Assembly (NCBI GenBank): GCA_902578505.1
Contig: CACHDD010000024.1
Span: 1-15,042 of the forward strand
DNA length: 15,042 bases
Direction of reading: 5' to 3'
Source of the DNA: an uncultured Bacteroidota bacterium
GTDB lineage: Bacteria; Bacteroidota; Bacteroidia; Flavobacteriales; UA16
Shown here one piece after another: positions 1-7,671 of this stretch. Under the pieces are notes generated by a model. It had not been told where the DNA came from and made no database searches. It was given only the letters and a program-made list of their open reading frames with translations. The number at the start of each line of letters is the position of its first letter. The stretch's first letter is position 1. The translations under genes were made by a program, and so were the position numbers.

Positions 1-3000
1 GAACAAATATGAACTCTGGGGAAGCTGTATCAGTAATTGTAATGGTTTGGGTTGTGGTACTCTCATTACCACATCCATCAGCAGCAGTGTAAGTTCTGTA
101 CAGATAGAAAAGTCCATCAGTTTCTCCAGCAATACTTTCCTCGACCACATTAATCTCTACATCGTTACAAAGATCTGTTGCCATTGGGAGGATTATCGGT
201 ATTTCATCATCACAACTTGCATCAAAATCTTCAGGTATAGAAGTGAAATTTGGTGGTGTTGTATCAACAATGGTGATTGTTTGGATTGCGTTTGTTGCAT
301 TGCCACAAGCATCAGTAGCAGTAAATGTTCGAGTAATTACGTAATTACCATCACATATCCCAGATGTAGTTTCTTCTTCAACTGTAACAACTACAGTATT
401 GCAATTATCTATAGCTGCAGCCATTTCCATTTGGTGGTCTTCAGAACATTCTGCTGTGTAATCTTCAGGAACAAGCACAAATTCAGGGGCTGTTGTGTCA
501 ACTATAGTTATAGTTTGTATATCAGAAGTAGTGTTACCACAGTCGTCTGTAGCTGTAAACGTACGAGTAATCGTATAATCGCCTGCACAAGAGCCAGGAG
601 TTGTTACCTCGTCAACAGAGATTGTTACAACACCACAGTTGTCTGTAGCTGAAGCATCATCCATGGGATGTTCGTCAGAACATTCCGCTGTGTAGTCTTC
701 AGGAATAGTAAGAATAGGAGACACTGTGTCTTCAACTGTAATTACCTGAACATCTGTTGAAACATTTCCACATTCATCTTCTGCAGTGAATGTTCTTGTG
801 ATAGTGTAATTTCCTGTACATCCTAAAGAAGCAATTTCCTCATCAATAGAAATTGTAAATTCACTACATATATCTACTGCAGTAGGTGTTTCATATGTGA
901 TGTCTTCAGAACATGCTATTGTGAAGTCTTCTGGAACAAATGTGAATTCTGGTGCGTTTGTATCAACTACTGTAATTGTTTGGACTAAGCTTGTAACATT
1001 ACCACAGTTATCAGAAGCAAAGTATGACCTTAAGATTGTATAGTTATTTGCGCAATTTCCATCGAGAATGAAATCTGAAAATGTAACTACTGGAGTAGAA
1101 CATCCACCTTCTGCTGTGGCAAAGCCAAACTCAGTTTCATCACACTCAACCGTAATATCCTCTGGAATGTATAGGTTTGGTGGATTCTCTAGACCATCAC
1201 AAATTAAGTCGCCATCTTGGTCAGATATACAGGTGCCATCACAATTGTATTCTGGAAGAGCATAGGTACATGAGTTGTCAGCGTCAGTTGCTTCCTCATC
1301 ATAGTTACATGCGTTCTGGTCCATACAACCTGCAACCTCGAACATGTCACATATTCCGTCGTTGTCAAAATCTGAAGTACATGATCCGTCACAGTAGTAA
1401 CCAACTTCTGGGTATATACATTCGCCAGGAATTGAAGCTGTTGGATCGAAGTTGCATGCCGTAACTACCATACAGCCCATACAGCTTATATAGTCACAAG
1501 AATCGTCGTCAATGTTAGCTTGTGCATCAAAGTTACATGCGCCAACATCAGTACATCCTGGTATTTCGATTATACAAGAACCGTCATTTTCAGTAGCTTC
1601 AGGGTCGAAGTTTGTTGCGTTTTCAAGTGTACAGCCAAAGATTTCAAATTGATCACAAACACCGTCGCCATCTGAGTCGAAGATACAATTGCCATCACAA
1701 TCGTATCCAGTATCAGGGTAAGTACATTCCCCAGGGACAGTTGCTTCTTCACTGTAGTTACATGCAGATGGTGCCATACAGCCAATACATGATTCATAGT
1801 CACAACTATCGTCATCTACATTAGCATTAACATTGTAGTTACATGCAGTTGAGTTTGTACACCCTTCAACTACAGGCTCACAAGAACCGTCGTCATCTGT
1901 TGCTTCTTCGTCGTAGTTGAAAGCAGTTGGGTCAGTGCAACCGTCTATTTCAAAAGGATCACATATACCATCTCCATCAGCATCGTCAACACAATTTCCA
2001 TCACAATCATATCCGTATTCTGGGAAATCACAATCGTCAGCTATTACAGCTTCAGAATCGAAGTTACATCCTTCAGGGTTTATACAACCTGAAGGCAAAC
2101 AAGAGAAGAAGTCACAGCTTCCATCATTTGTATTTGCATCAGGATTGTAGTTACAAGCCCCAGAAAGAGTACAGCCTTCAATGATACAGTTCTCACTGTC
2201 TATAGTTGCATCTGGGTCATAGTTAGATGCTGCTGGATTCATACATCCAACACAAGAAGTGAAGTCTAAACATGTAGCAGGAATAATTGCTTCAGAGTCG
2301 TAGTCACAAGCGTTTGGGTTCATGCAACCAGAACACGATGTGTATTCACAAGATCCATCAGAGAATTGCGCACTTGGATCATAGTTACACGCTGTGGGGT
2401 TAGTACATCCAAAAGATAAACACGAGTAAAAATCACAACTACCATCATTGACTGTGGCTAGAGGATTGTAGTTACATGCAAATGGAAGAGTACACCCAAA
2501 TATGTTACATGAATCAAAATCACAAGATTCATCGTTTTCTGTTGCATCCGGGTTATAGTTACAAGCAGAAGACTCTATACAACCTGGGACTTCAAGCTCA
2601 TCACATACTCCATCGCCGTCCACATCATTTTCACAGTTTCCATCACAATCGAGGTATTGTTCTGGGAATTCACAATCCGCAGGGTAGATAGCATCAGCGT
2701 CGTAGTTACATGCGTCAGAATTTAAACAACCCGCACATGATTCGAACTCACACGAATCATCGTCTGTGTTTGCATCAGAGTTAAAGTTACATGCAGTTAA
2801 ATCAGTACAGCCTTCTACTAAATACTCACATGAATCGTCATCATCAGTTGCATCTTCATCGAAGTTCAAAGCTTCAGAATCGGTACAACCTCCAATTTCA
2901 AATTCATCACATACTAGGTCGCCATCTGTGTCATTAATACAATTACCATCACAATTGTATCCAGATTCTGGGAAAGTACAGTCTCCGGAAATTATTGCTT

Positions 3001-4498
3001 CCTCATCGTAGTTACATGCTTCGGAATTTAAACAACCCGCACATGACGTGTATTCACAACTATCATCATCAATGTTCGCTTGTAGGTTGTAGTTACAAGC
3101 AACTGGAATAGTACAACCGCTGTATAAACAATTTCCACTGTCTTGGGTTGCTTCTGCGTCGTAGTTATCGGCATCAGGATCCATACATCCTAAACATGAT
3201 GAATAATCCTCACATGATCCAGCGATAATTGCATTTGGATCGAAGTCACAGGCTTGAGGATTCATACATCCCATACAACTCAGATATTCACAAGACCCGT
3301 CAGAGTAATCAGCTTCAATATCAAAGTTACAAGCTCCAGTATCCATACAACCAAAATTCAAACAAGAGATGTATTCACATGATCCGTCATCAATACTGGC
3401 AGCGGGATTGTAGTTACAAGCAAAAGGATTTGTGCATCCAGCACATGTTATAAAGTCACATGATCCGTCATCGTCAGTTGCGGCTGAATCGTAATTGCAG
3501 GCTCCCTGATTAGTACATCCATCTATTTCAAACGGGTCGCAAACACCGTCGCCATCACTATCTGATTCACATGTACCGTCACAATTGTAGCCAGATTCAG
3601 GGAATTCACAATCTCCAGGATAAATGGCGTTAGAATCATAGTTACATGCAACAGGGTTTAGACATCCTGCACAAGATTCAAACTCACAACTATCATCATC
3701 TGTATTTGCCTCAGAGTTGTAGTTACAAGCTTGTGGGTCAGTACACCCTTCTACGATATATTCACAATTTCCATCATCGTCTGTTGCGTCTTCATTATAG
3801 TTTTCGGCTGAAGAATCTGTACATCCAGCAATTTCAAACTCATCACATATCGAGTCGCCGTCAGAATCGTTTAAACAATTTCCATCACAGTCATAGCCTG
3901 AATCAGGGTAAGAACAGTTTCCATTTTGGATTGTAGCTTCAGCATCGAAGTTACAAGCGTCTTCTGTCATACACCCAGCACAAGAATTGTATTCACAAGA
4001 TCCATCGTCATAGTTTGCATTCTCATCGTAATTACAAGCCTCTGAAAAAGTACAACCGTTGTATTGGCAGCTGCCAGATATAGTTGCTTCTGGGTCGTAG
4101 TTGTCAGCATTTTCTTCTAAACATCCTACACAAGATTCAAAATCATCACATACCCCTGCTATTGTTGCTTCTGGATCAAAATCACAAGCAAGCTCATTCA
4201 TGCAACCTAAACAAGTATTGTATTCACATGAGCCGTCATCGTAGTCAGCATCCGAATCATAGTTACATGCAATTTCGTGTGTACACCCAAAAGTTATACA
4301 GCTGATGAAATCACAAGATCCATCGTCAATTGTAGCTTCAGGGTTGTAGTTACATGCAAATGAATTAGTACATCCCTCAACATCTATATAATTTGTTATT
4401 GCGAACGTATTCAGGGAAGAAGAAAACAAAAAAATCACTAAAGTGATAATGTTAAATGTTGAAGAATGGTTTGATTTTTTATGTGATGGGAAAATCAT
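1..4498 (-). CDS. Giant secreted Cys/Asp-rich repeat protein with HYR/Ig-like repeats (C-terminus outside window)
   Basis: One frame stays open from the ATG at 4498-4496 to the left edge (1,499 codons, no stop), so the 3' end is missing. Residues 1-33 look like a signal peptide: K7-K8, then a hydrophobic stretch (NIITLVIFLF) and a TFA cleavage site. Residues 42-1104 contain 33 short units of the form GCT..ACNYDP.A..DDGSC...SC, with 134 cysteines by hand count. Residues 1112-1499 are five 77-78-residue repeats of the type PEDYTAEC..DNCG..ITRTFTATD.CGN..QTITIVDTTAP, like the HYR/Ig-like repeats of secreted Bacteroidota proteins. No catalytic domain is visible. The family suggests a surface or secreted adhesive or structural protein, and a C-terminal type IX sorting domain would be expected beyond the window; both are inference. 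No clear Shine-Dalgarno or exact TAnnTTTG box lies upstream of the start. The composition differs sharply from the neighbours, with no Lys after residue 8. Confidence 0.9.
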   Translation of the reverse strand, partial: MIFPSHKKSNHSSTFNIITLVIFLFSSSLNTFAITNYIDVEGCTNSFACNYNPEATIDDGSCDFISCITFGCTHEIACNYDSDADYDDGSCEYNTCLGCMNELACDFDPEATIAGVCDDFESCVGCLEENADNYDPEATISGSCQYNGCTFSEACNYDENANYDDGSCEYNSCAGCMTEDACNFDAEATIQNGNCSYPDSGYDCDGNCLNDSDGDSICDEFEIAGCTDSSAENYNEDATDDDGNCEYIVEGCTDPQACNYNSEANTDDDSCEFESCAGCLNPVACNYDSNAIYPGDCEFPESGYNCDGTCESDSDGDGVCDPFEIDGCTNQGACNYDSAATDDDGSCDFITCAGCTNPFACNYNPAASIDDGSCEYISCLNFGCMDTGACNFDIEADYSDGSCEYLSCMGCMNPQACDFDPNAIIAGSCEDYSSCLGCMDPDADNYDAEATQDSGNCLYSGCTIPVACNYNLQANIDDDSCEYTSCAGCLNSEACNYDEEAIISGDCTFPESGYNCDGNCINDTDGDLVCDEFEIGGCTDSEALNFDEDATDDDDSCEYLVEGCTDLTACNFNSDANTDDDSCEFESCAGCLNSDACNYDADAIYPADCEFPEQYLDCDGNCENDVDGDGVCDELEVPGCIESSACNYNPDATENDESCDFDSCNIFGCTLPFACNYNPLATVNDGSCDFYSCLSFGCTNPTACNYDPSAQFSDGSCEYTSCSGCMNPNACDYDSEAIIPATCLDFTSCVGCMNPAASNYDPDATIDSENCIIEGCTLSGACNYNPDANTNDGSCDFFSCLPSGCINPEGCNFDSEAVIADDCDFPEYGYDCDGNCVDDADGDGICDPFEIDGCTDPTAFNYDEEATDDDGSCEPVVEGCTNSTACNYNVNANVDDDSCDYESCIGCMAPSACNYSEEATVPGECTYPDTGYDCDGNCIFDSDGDGVCDQFEIFGCTLENATNFDPEATENDGSCIIEIPGCTDVGACNFDAQANIDDDSCDYISCMGCMVVTACNFDPTASIPGECIYPEVGYYCDGSCTSDFDNDGICDMFEVAGCMDQNACNYDEEATDADNSCTYALPEYNCDGTCISDQDGDLICDGLENPPNLYIPEDITVECDETEFGFATAEGGCSTPVVTFSDFILDGNCANNYTILRSYFASDNCGNVTSLVQTITVVDTNAPEFTFVPEDFTIACSEDITYETPTAVDICSEFTISIDEEIASLGCTGNYTITRTFTAEDECGNVSTDVQVITVEDTVSPILTIPEDYTAECSDEHPMDDASATDNCGVVTISVDEVTTPGSCAGDYTITRTFTATDDCGNTTSDIQTITIVDTTAPEFVLVPEDYTAECSEDHQMEMAAAIDNCNTVVVTVEEETTSGICDGNYVITRTFTATDACGNATNAIQTITIVDTTPPNFTSIPEDFDASCDDEIPIILPMATDLCNDVEINVVEESIAGETDGLFYLYRTYTAADGCGNESTTTQTITITDTASPEFIFV
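2..1165 (-). repeat. Five tandem HYR/Ig-like repeats, 77-78 residues each
   Basis: Units start at nucleotides 1165, 934, 703, 469 and 235 (residues 1112, 1189, 1266, 1344 and 1422). Each begins PED(Y/F/I)TAEC-like and ends in QTIT(I/V)VDT.(A/S/P)P. Each carries a single Arg in an RTF/RTY-type motif (R1157, R1235, R1312, R1390, R1468). Four units have four Cys; the last has three because the third Cys position reads GETDG where others read GSCAG or GICDG. A further unit probably begins at the window edge (SPEFIFV). Confidence 0.8.
1187..1558 (-). repeat. Partial super-repeat D: one triplet (units 31-33, 124 residues)
   Basis: Residues 981-1104. The three units resemble the last triplet of each complete block (units 8-10, 18-20 and 28-30). 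The final unit is fused to an extra Y.CDGTC plus acidic loop (DQDGDLICD, residues 1093-1101). This ends the Cys-rich region just before the linker to the Ig-like repeats. Confidence 0.75.
1559..2497 (-). repeat. Super-repeat C of the Cys-rich region (units 21-30, 313 residues)
   Basis: Residues 668-980. It has the same ten-unit order as A and B. Small differences are a two-residue extension (SCLPS) in its fifth unit and a tenth unit that has lost two cysteines (GCTLENATNFDPEA), giving 38 cysteines by hand count. Confidence 0.85.
2498..3439 (-). repeat. Super-repeat B of the Cys-rich region (units 11-20, 314 residues)
   Basis: Residues 354-667. Unit by unit it matches block A: the 2-Cys units fall at positions 4 and 7 of the block, and the Y.CDGNC plus acidic-loop units at positions 6 and 9. 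It has 40 cysteines by hand count. The copies differ at many residues and codons, so this is a diverged duplication and not a recent or assembly-generated one. Confidence 0.85.
3440..4375 (-). repeat. Super-repeat A of the Cys-rich region (units 1-10, 312 residues)
   Basis: Residues 42-353. The order is a quartet of units (ending in a 2-Cys unit, GCLEENADNYDPEA...) followed by two triplets. The second unit of each triplet carries a Y.CDGNC insert and a DSDGDG.CD-type acidic loop. This copy has 40 cysteines by hand count. The same ten-unit order recurs in the next two blocks, so the block itself, not just the short unit, was duplicated. Confidence 0.85.
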
Positions 4499-4590
4499 AT
4501 CAAACTAATTGATGGGTAAATGCCAAATGGTTCGACAAAATACGATTTTTATAAAGCAAACCCTATAAAAACATCGTTCAAAATTCAATC

Positions 4591-4626
4591 AAAAAAAACA
4601 GCCCCACTAGCAATGAGGGGGGCTGT
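4591..4626 (-). terminator. Rho-independent terminator after secDF
   Basis: On the minus strand an 8-bp stem (ACAGCCCC, 4626-4619, pairing with GGGGCTGT, 4605-4598) with a 13-nt loop is followed by an eight-T run (4598-4591). It lies 27 nt past the secDF stop and about 90 nt before the start of the repeat-protein gene, so it should insulate the two. Confidence 0.9.
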
Positions 4627-4636
4627 CTATGAAAAG

Positions 4637-4650
4637 CCAGTATATACTGG
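4637..4650. repeat. 14-bp perfect palindrome between the secDF stop and its terminator
   Basis: CCAGTATATACTGG is perfectly self-complementary and sits 2 bp past the secDF stop codon, upstream of the terminator hairpin. It could be an extra 3' stem or a dimeric protein site, or it may be chance. Confidence 0.45.
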
Positions 4651-4652
4651 GT

Positions 4653-7583
4653 TTATGCCTTTAATTTCTTGCTGAAATCTAATACGCTTGGGGTAGCAAT
4701 AAATATTGAGCTGTAAGTACCTACTAAAACACCTACCATAAGGGCGAAAACGAAACCTTTGATGTTGTCTCCTCCAAATGAGAAAATTGTCAGAAGTACT
4801 ACGAAAGTAGAAAGTGATGTGTTGATCGTTCGACTGAGAGTGCTGTTTAGCGCCTCGTTAACAAGTTGCATATCATCCTTCTTTCCTCCATAGATTCCAA
4901 GGTATTCTCTGATACGATCAAACACAACAACTGTATCGTTTATCGAGTATCCAATTACAGTTAAGATCGCTGCGATAAACGCTTGGTCAATTTCCATTGT
5001 AAATGGGAGCATGCCCCAGCAGATGCTGAATACTGAAAGAACAATTAACACATCGTGGGTTGTTGCAAGTAATGCGCCAAGGCCAAATTGCCACTTTCTA
5101 AATCTGAATACAATATAGAAGAATATGATAATTAATGAGAAAATTGTAGCCTTCTTTGCACCAGCTCTAAAATCGTCTGAAATAGTAGAGTCTACTTTGT
5201 TCTCCATATCAACGGTGTGTGATCCTAAAGCAGCTAAAGCACCATTACGAGTAGCGATGTAATCCTCATCTACTGTCTCAGCTTCTGAATTAATTAGGTA
5301 GTTAGTCATTACACGTAGCTTGTTGTCTGACTCCTTTGTTTGAACTAATGGATTGCCAGGAGTGCCATCTTCAGTAAATGCAACTGAAAGTACTGCACGT
5401 ACATCATCAGGATTAACTGCTTTATCAAATGTCACATCAAAAGTTCTACCTCCAGTGAATTCAACACCGTAGTTTAGGCCTCTAGTCATGAGGGATCCAG
5501 CTCCAGCAATAATTATAATCAGACTAAAAACATACATGATCTTCCGCTTTCCGATAAAATTTATTTTGGTGTTAGTGAACCAATCTTTAGTGATGTTTGA
5601 AGCAAAAGTGATTCTCTTCTTCTTTTCTAGTCTAGAGAAGAAAATCAAACGAGTAATAATAATTGCGCTAAATAATGAAGTGAAAATACCGATGATAAGA
5701 GTAGTAGCAAATCCTCTAATAGAACCACTACCAAAGCTGTAAAGAACGATAGCTGTAAGAAGAGTAGTTATATTAGCGTCAATAATCGCAGTGTAAGCTT
5801 TTGAGTAGCCATCCTTAAGAGCAAGAGCAAGTCCCTTTCCGTGTCTCATTTCCTCTCTAATGCGCTCGTAAATAAGTACGTTAGCGTCAACGGCCATGCC
5901 AATTGTAAGAACGATACCCGCTATTCCTGGAAGAGTTAATGCTGCACCAAGTGCGGCAAGAGCCCCAACAAGAAAGAATAGGTTTGCAAGTAGTGCGATG
6001 TTAGAAACAGCACCTGCACCCTTGTAGTAAAAAATCATATAAAGAAGAACTACCAAAAGTGCAATAATGAAAGAGCTCAGTCCGGCGTCGATGTTTTCTT
6101 GACCTAATTGTGGTCCAACACTCACCTCATCAACAATTCTAGCTGGAGCAGGAAGAGAGCCTGCCTTCAATAGACCTGCAAGATCCTCAGCTTCAGTAAG
6201 CTTTTCAGCAGTAGTCTGATCCGAGCCAAAACTAATTTGTGAACGACCGTTAGTAATTGCTGAACGAACGTTTGGAGCAGAGAATACTAAGTTATCAAGA
6301 ACAACTGCAACTGCTCTGTTGTTTTGGCTTACACACTCCTCAGTCATGCGTCCCCAAATTCCAGTGCCTTCACCGTCCATAGTCATACTTACAACCACGT
6401 CTCCAATTTCGTCGTACGATACTCTTGAATCGACAATGCTCTTTCCAGATAGAGCTGCTTTGCCTTTTTTGCTGTCGTCTCTAATACCGTAGAGAGCGTG
6501 GATTGGAGAAGTAGACGAGATAGGCTTAGCTGCCCACATTAGCTTGAGATCATTCTTCAAATTCTCATTTGCTTCAGGGTAATTTAAGATTGTATTTACT
6601 TCTGAAGTATCTGTAGCGAGCGCGTATCCAACGACTGCACCTCTGCGCCCTAGTTCAGGTTGAAACAAAGAAAGAAGAGGATTTTTTGCTCTACCTTGCT
6701 CAGGAGTTAGAGTAGAATCTGGAGGCGCATTTTCTCCAAATAATTCTGGGTGTAGTACCGCTCCGACCGCTGCATTTGCCTCGTATAATCTTCCAAGGAT
6801 TTCGTCGTTGAAGAAAGTAGGCCAAAATTCTAAGTTAGCTGTAGACTTTAACTGCTTTCTAGCTCTTTCTCTGTCATCAATACCTGGAAGTTCAACTAGA
6901 ATACGACCATTTTGAAGTTTTTGAACATTTGGTTGAGCAACTCCAAGTTGGTCGATACGCTTCCTAATAATACTTTCGGTATTGTTGATCGCAGTCTCTG
7001 ATTCTAAAGCAAGGATTCCAAAGATTTCTTCGTCTGTGCTCTTAGCTGGAAAAAGGTCTTTCTGCTCCATATTGTGGAAGATTCTCCATAGTGCTGTTGG
7101 ATTTTCTTGTCCACTTACTTGAGTGTTCCAAGCATCTGCAAAAAGTGAAATGAATCCGTCCGATGAATTCTTTTGATTTGCCTTAGCAGCAGAAAGAGCC
7201 TCGCGGAAATCACTATTACTTGAATAATCAGAAAGAGCAATTACTAGGTCAGGAATACTAACTTCAAGAGTAACACTCATGCCACCCTTGAGGTCAAGAC
7301 CCAGATTTAGTTCTTGTTCTTTTACTTCCTTGTAAGTAGCTCCAAAAATGTGTGCTTTAGTATTAACACTATCTCGCAAGTACTCGCGGGTTGCTTTGAT
7401 AGAAGCGTCTTCCCAAGTAAGGCCATTTAACGCACTATCCGCTTCTAGGCTGTCCGCAACAAATGCACCATGAATTGCAGCTTTTGATTCGAAATTCTTG
7501 GAAGCCCAATTAAACGACAACGTGTATAAGGTCGCTAAGGCTAGAGATATCGTAAAAAACTGTATGGCAAACTTATTTTCCAT
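4653..7583 (-). CDS. secDF: Protein translocase subunit SecDF (fused SecD-SecF)
   Basis: Proton-driven inner-membrane partner of SecYEG that helps pull exported proteins into the periplasm. The 976-residue length suits Bacteroidota single-chain SecDF. An N-terminal membrane helix (about 6-26) precedes the SecD signature GLDLKGG (95-101). A large periplasmic region runs to about residue 495. The SecD membrane helices (about 503-650) include AVDANVLIYERIREE, with D566. The SecF half starts near residue 682 with its signature GVEFTGG (706-712) and contains INDTVVVFDRIRE, with D883 and R890. D566 and D883 correspond to the essential membrane aspartates known in Thermus SecDF. Start is the ATG at 7583-7581, just downstream of a TAnnTTTG box. 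The gene is monocistronic by position: divergent from DUF4159 and followed by a strong terminator. Nothing is missing or truncated. Confidence 0.97.
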   Translation of the reverse strand: MENKFAIQFFTISLALATLYTLSFNWASKNFESKAAIHGAFVADSLEADSALNGLTWEDASIKATREYLRDSVNTKAHIFGATYKEVKEQELNLGLDLKGGMSVTLEVSIPDLVIALSDYSSNSDFREALSAAKANQKNSSDGFISLFADAWNTQVSGQENPTALWRIFHNMEQKDLFPAKSTDEEIFGILALESETAINNTESIIRKRIDQLGVAQPNVQKLQNGRILVELPGIDDRERARKQLKSTANLEFWPTFFNDEILGRLYEANAAVGAVLHPELFGENAPPDSTLTPEQGRAKNPLLSLFQPELGRRGAVVGYALATDTSEVNTILNYPEANENLKNDLKLMWAAKPISSTSPIHALYGIRDDSKKGKAALSGKSIVDSRVSYDEIGDVVVSMTMDGEGTGIWGRMTEECVSQNNRAVAVVLDNLVFSAPNVRSAITNGRSQISFGSDQTTAEKLTEAEDLAGLLKAGSLPAPARIVDEVSVGPQLGQENIDAGLSSFIIALLVVLLYMIFYYKGAGAVSNIALLANLFFLVGALAALGAALTLPGIAGIVLTIGMAVDANVLIYERIREEMRHGKGLALALKDGYSKAYTAIIDANITTLLTAIVLYSFGSGSIRGFATTLIIGIFTSLFSAIIITRLIFFSRLEKKKRITFASNITKDWFTNTKINFIGKRKIMYVFSLIIIIAGAGSLMTRGLNYGVEFTGGRTFDVTFDKAVNPDDVRAVLSVAFTEDGTPGNPLVQTKESDNKLRVMTNYLINSEAETVDEDYIATRNGALAALGSHTVDMENKVDSTISDDFRAGAKKATIFSLIIIFFYIVFRFRKWQFGLGALLATTHDVLIVLSVFSICWGMLPFTMEIDQAFIAAILTVIGYSINDTVVVFDRIREYLGIYGGKKDDMQLVNEALNSTLSRTINTSLSTFVVLLTIFSFGGDNIKGFVFALMVGVLVGTYSSIFIATPSVLDFSKKLKA

Positions 7584-7609
7584 AGTAAATAGGATATATT
7601 TTAGGGCGA

Positions 7610-7617
7610 CAAAGATA
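7610..7617 (-). promoter_or_regulatory. Bacteroidetes-type -7 promoter box for secDF
   Basis: Minus-strand TATCTTTG matches the TAnnTTTG consensus exactly, 26 nt before the secDF ATG, giving a predicted leader of about 20 nt. No good TTG element is seen at the usual distance upstream, so the assignment rests on the -7 box and its position. Confidence 0.5.
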
Positions 7618-7671
7618 ATGAAAAAAACACTAGGTTTTACGAGGGATTAAAAGGTGTAACTTGCAACAGAA

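Noticed and set aside
47..4305. Many plus-strand open frames of 65-201 codons across the left 4.3 kb
   Set aside because: They lie antisense to one continuous 1,499-codon minus-strand frame with clear protein repeats. Their existence follows from the biased composition of that gene, and their translations have no domain-like order.
1187..4375. Possible CRISPR array or DNA-level satellite, because of the dense periodic repeats
   Set aside because: The repeats are irregular at DNA level (about 70-150 bp, diverged) but regular as protein units in a single open frame. There are no constant repeats with unique spacers and no cas genes.
4499..4590. Promoter of the giant repeat gene
   Set aside because: Several near matches (TATTTTG, TAGTTTG, TAGGGTTTG) are one base off the TAnnTTTG spacing, and none has a convincing TTG partner. 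A promoter must exist after the terminator, but I cannot place it.
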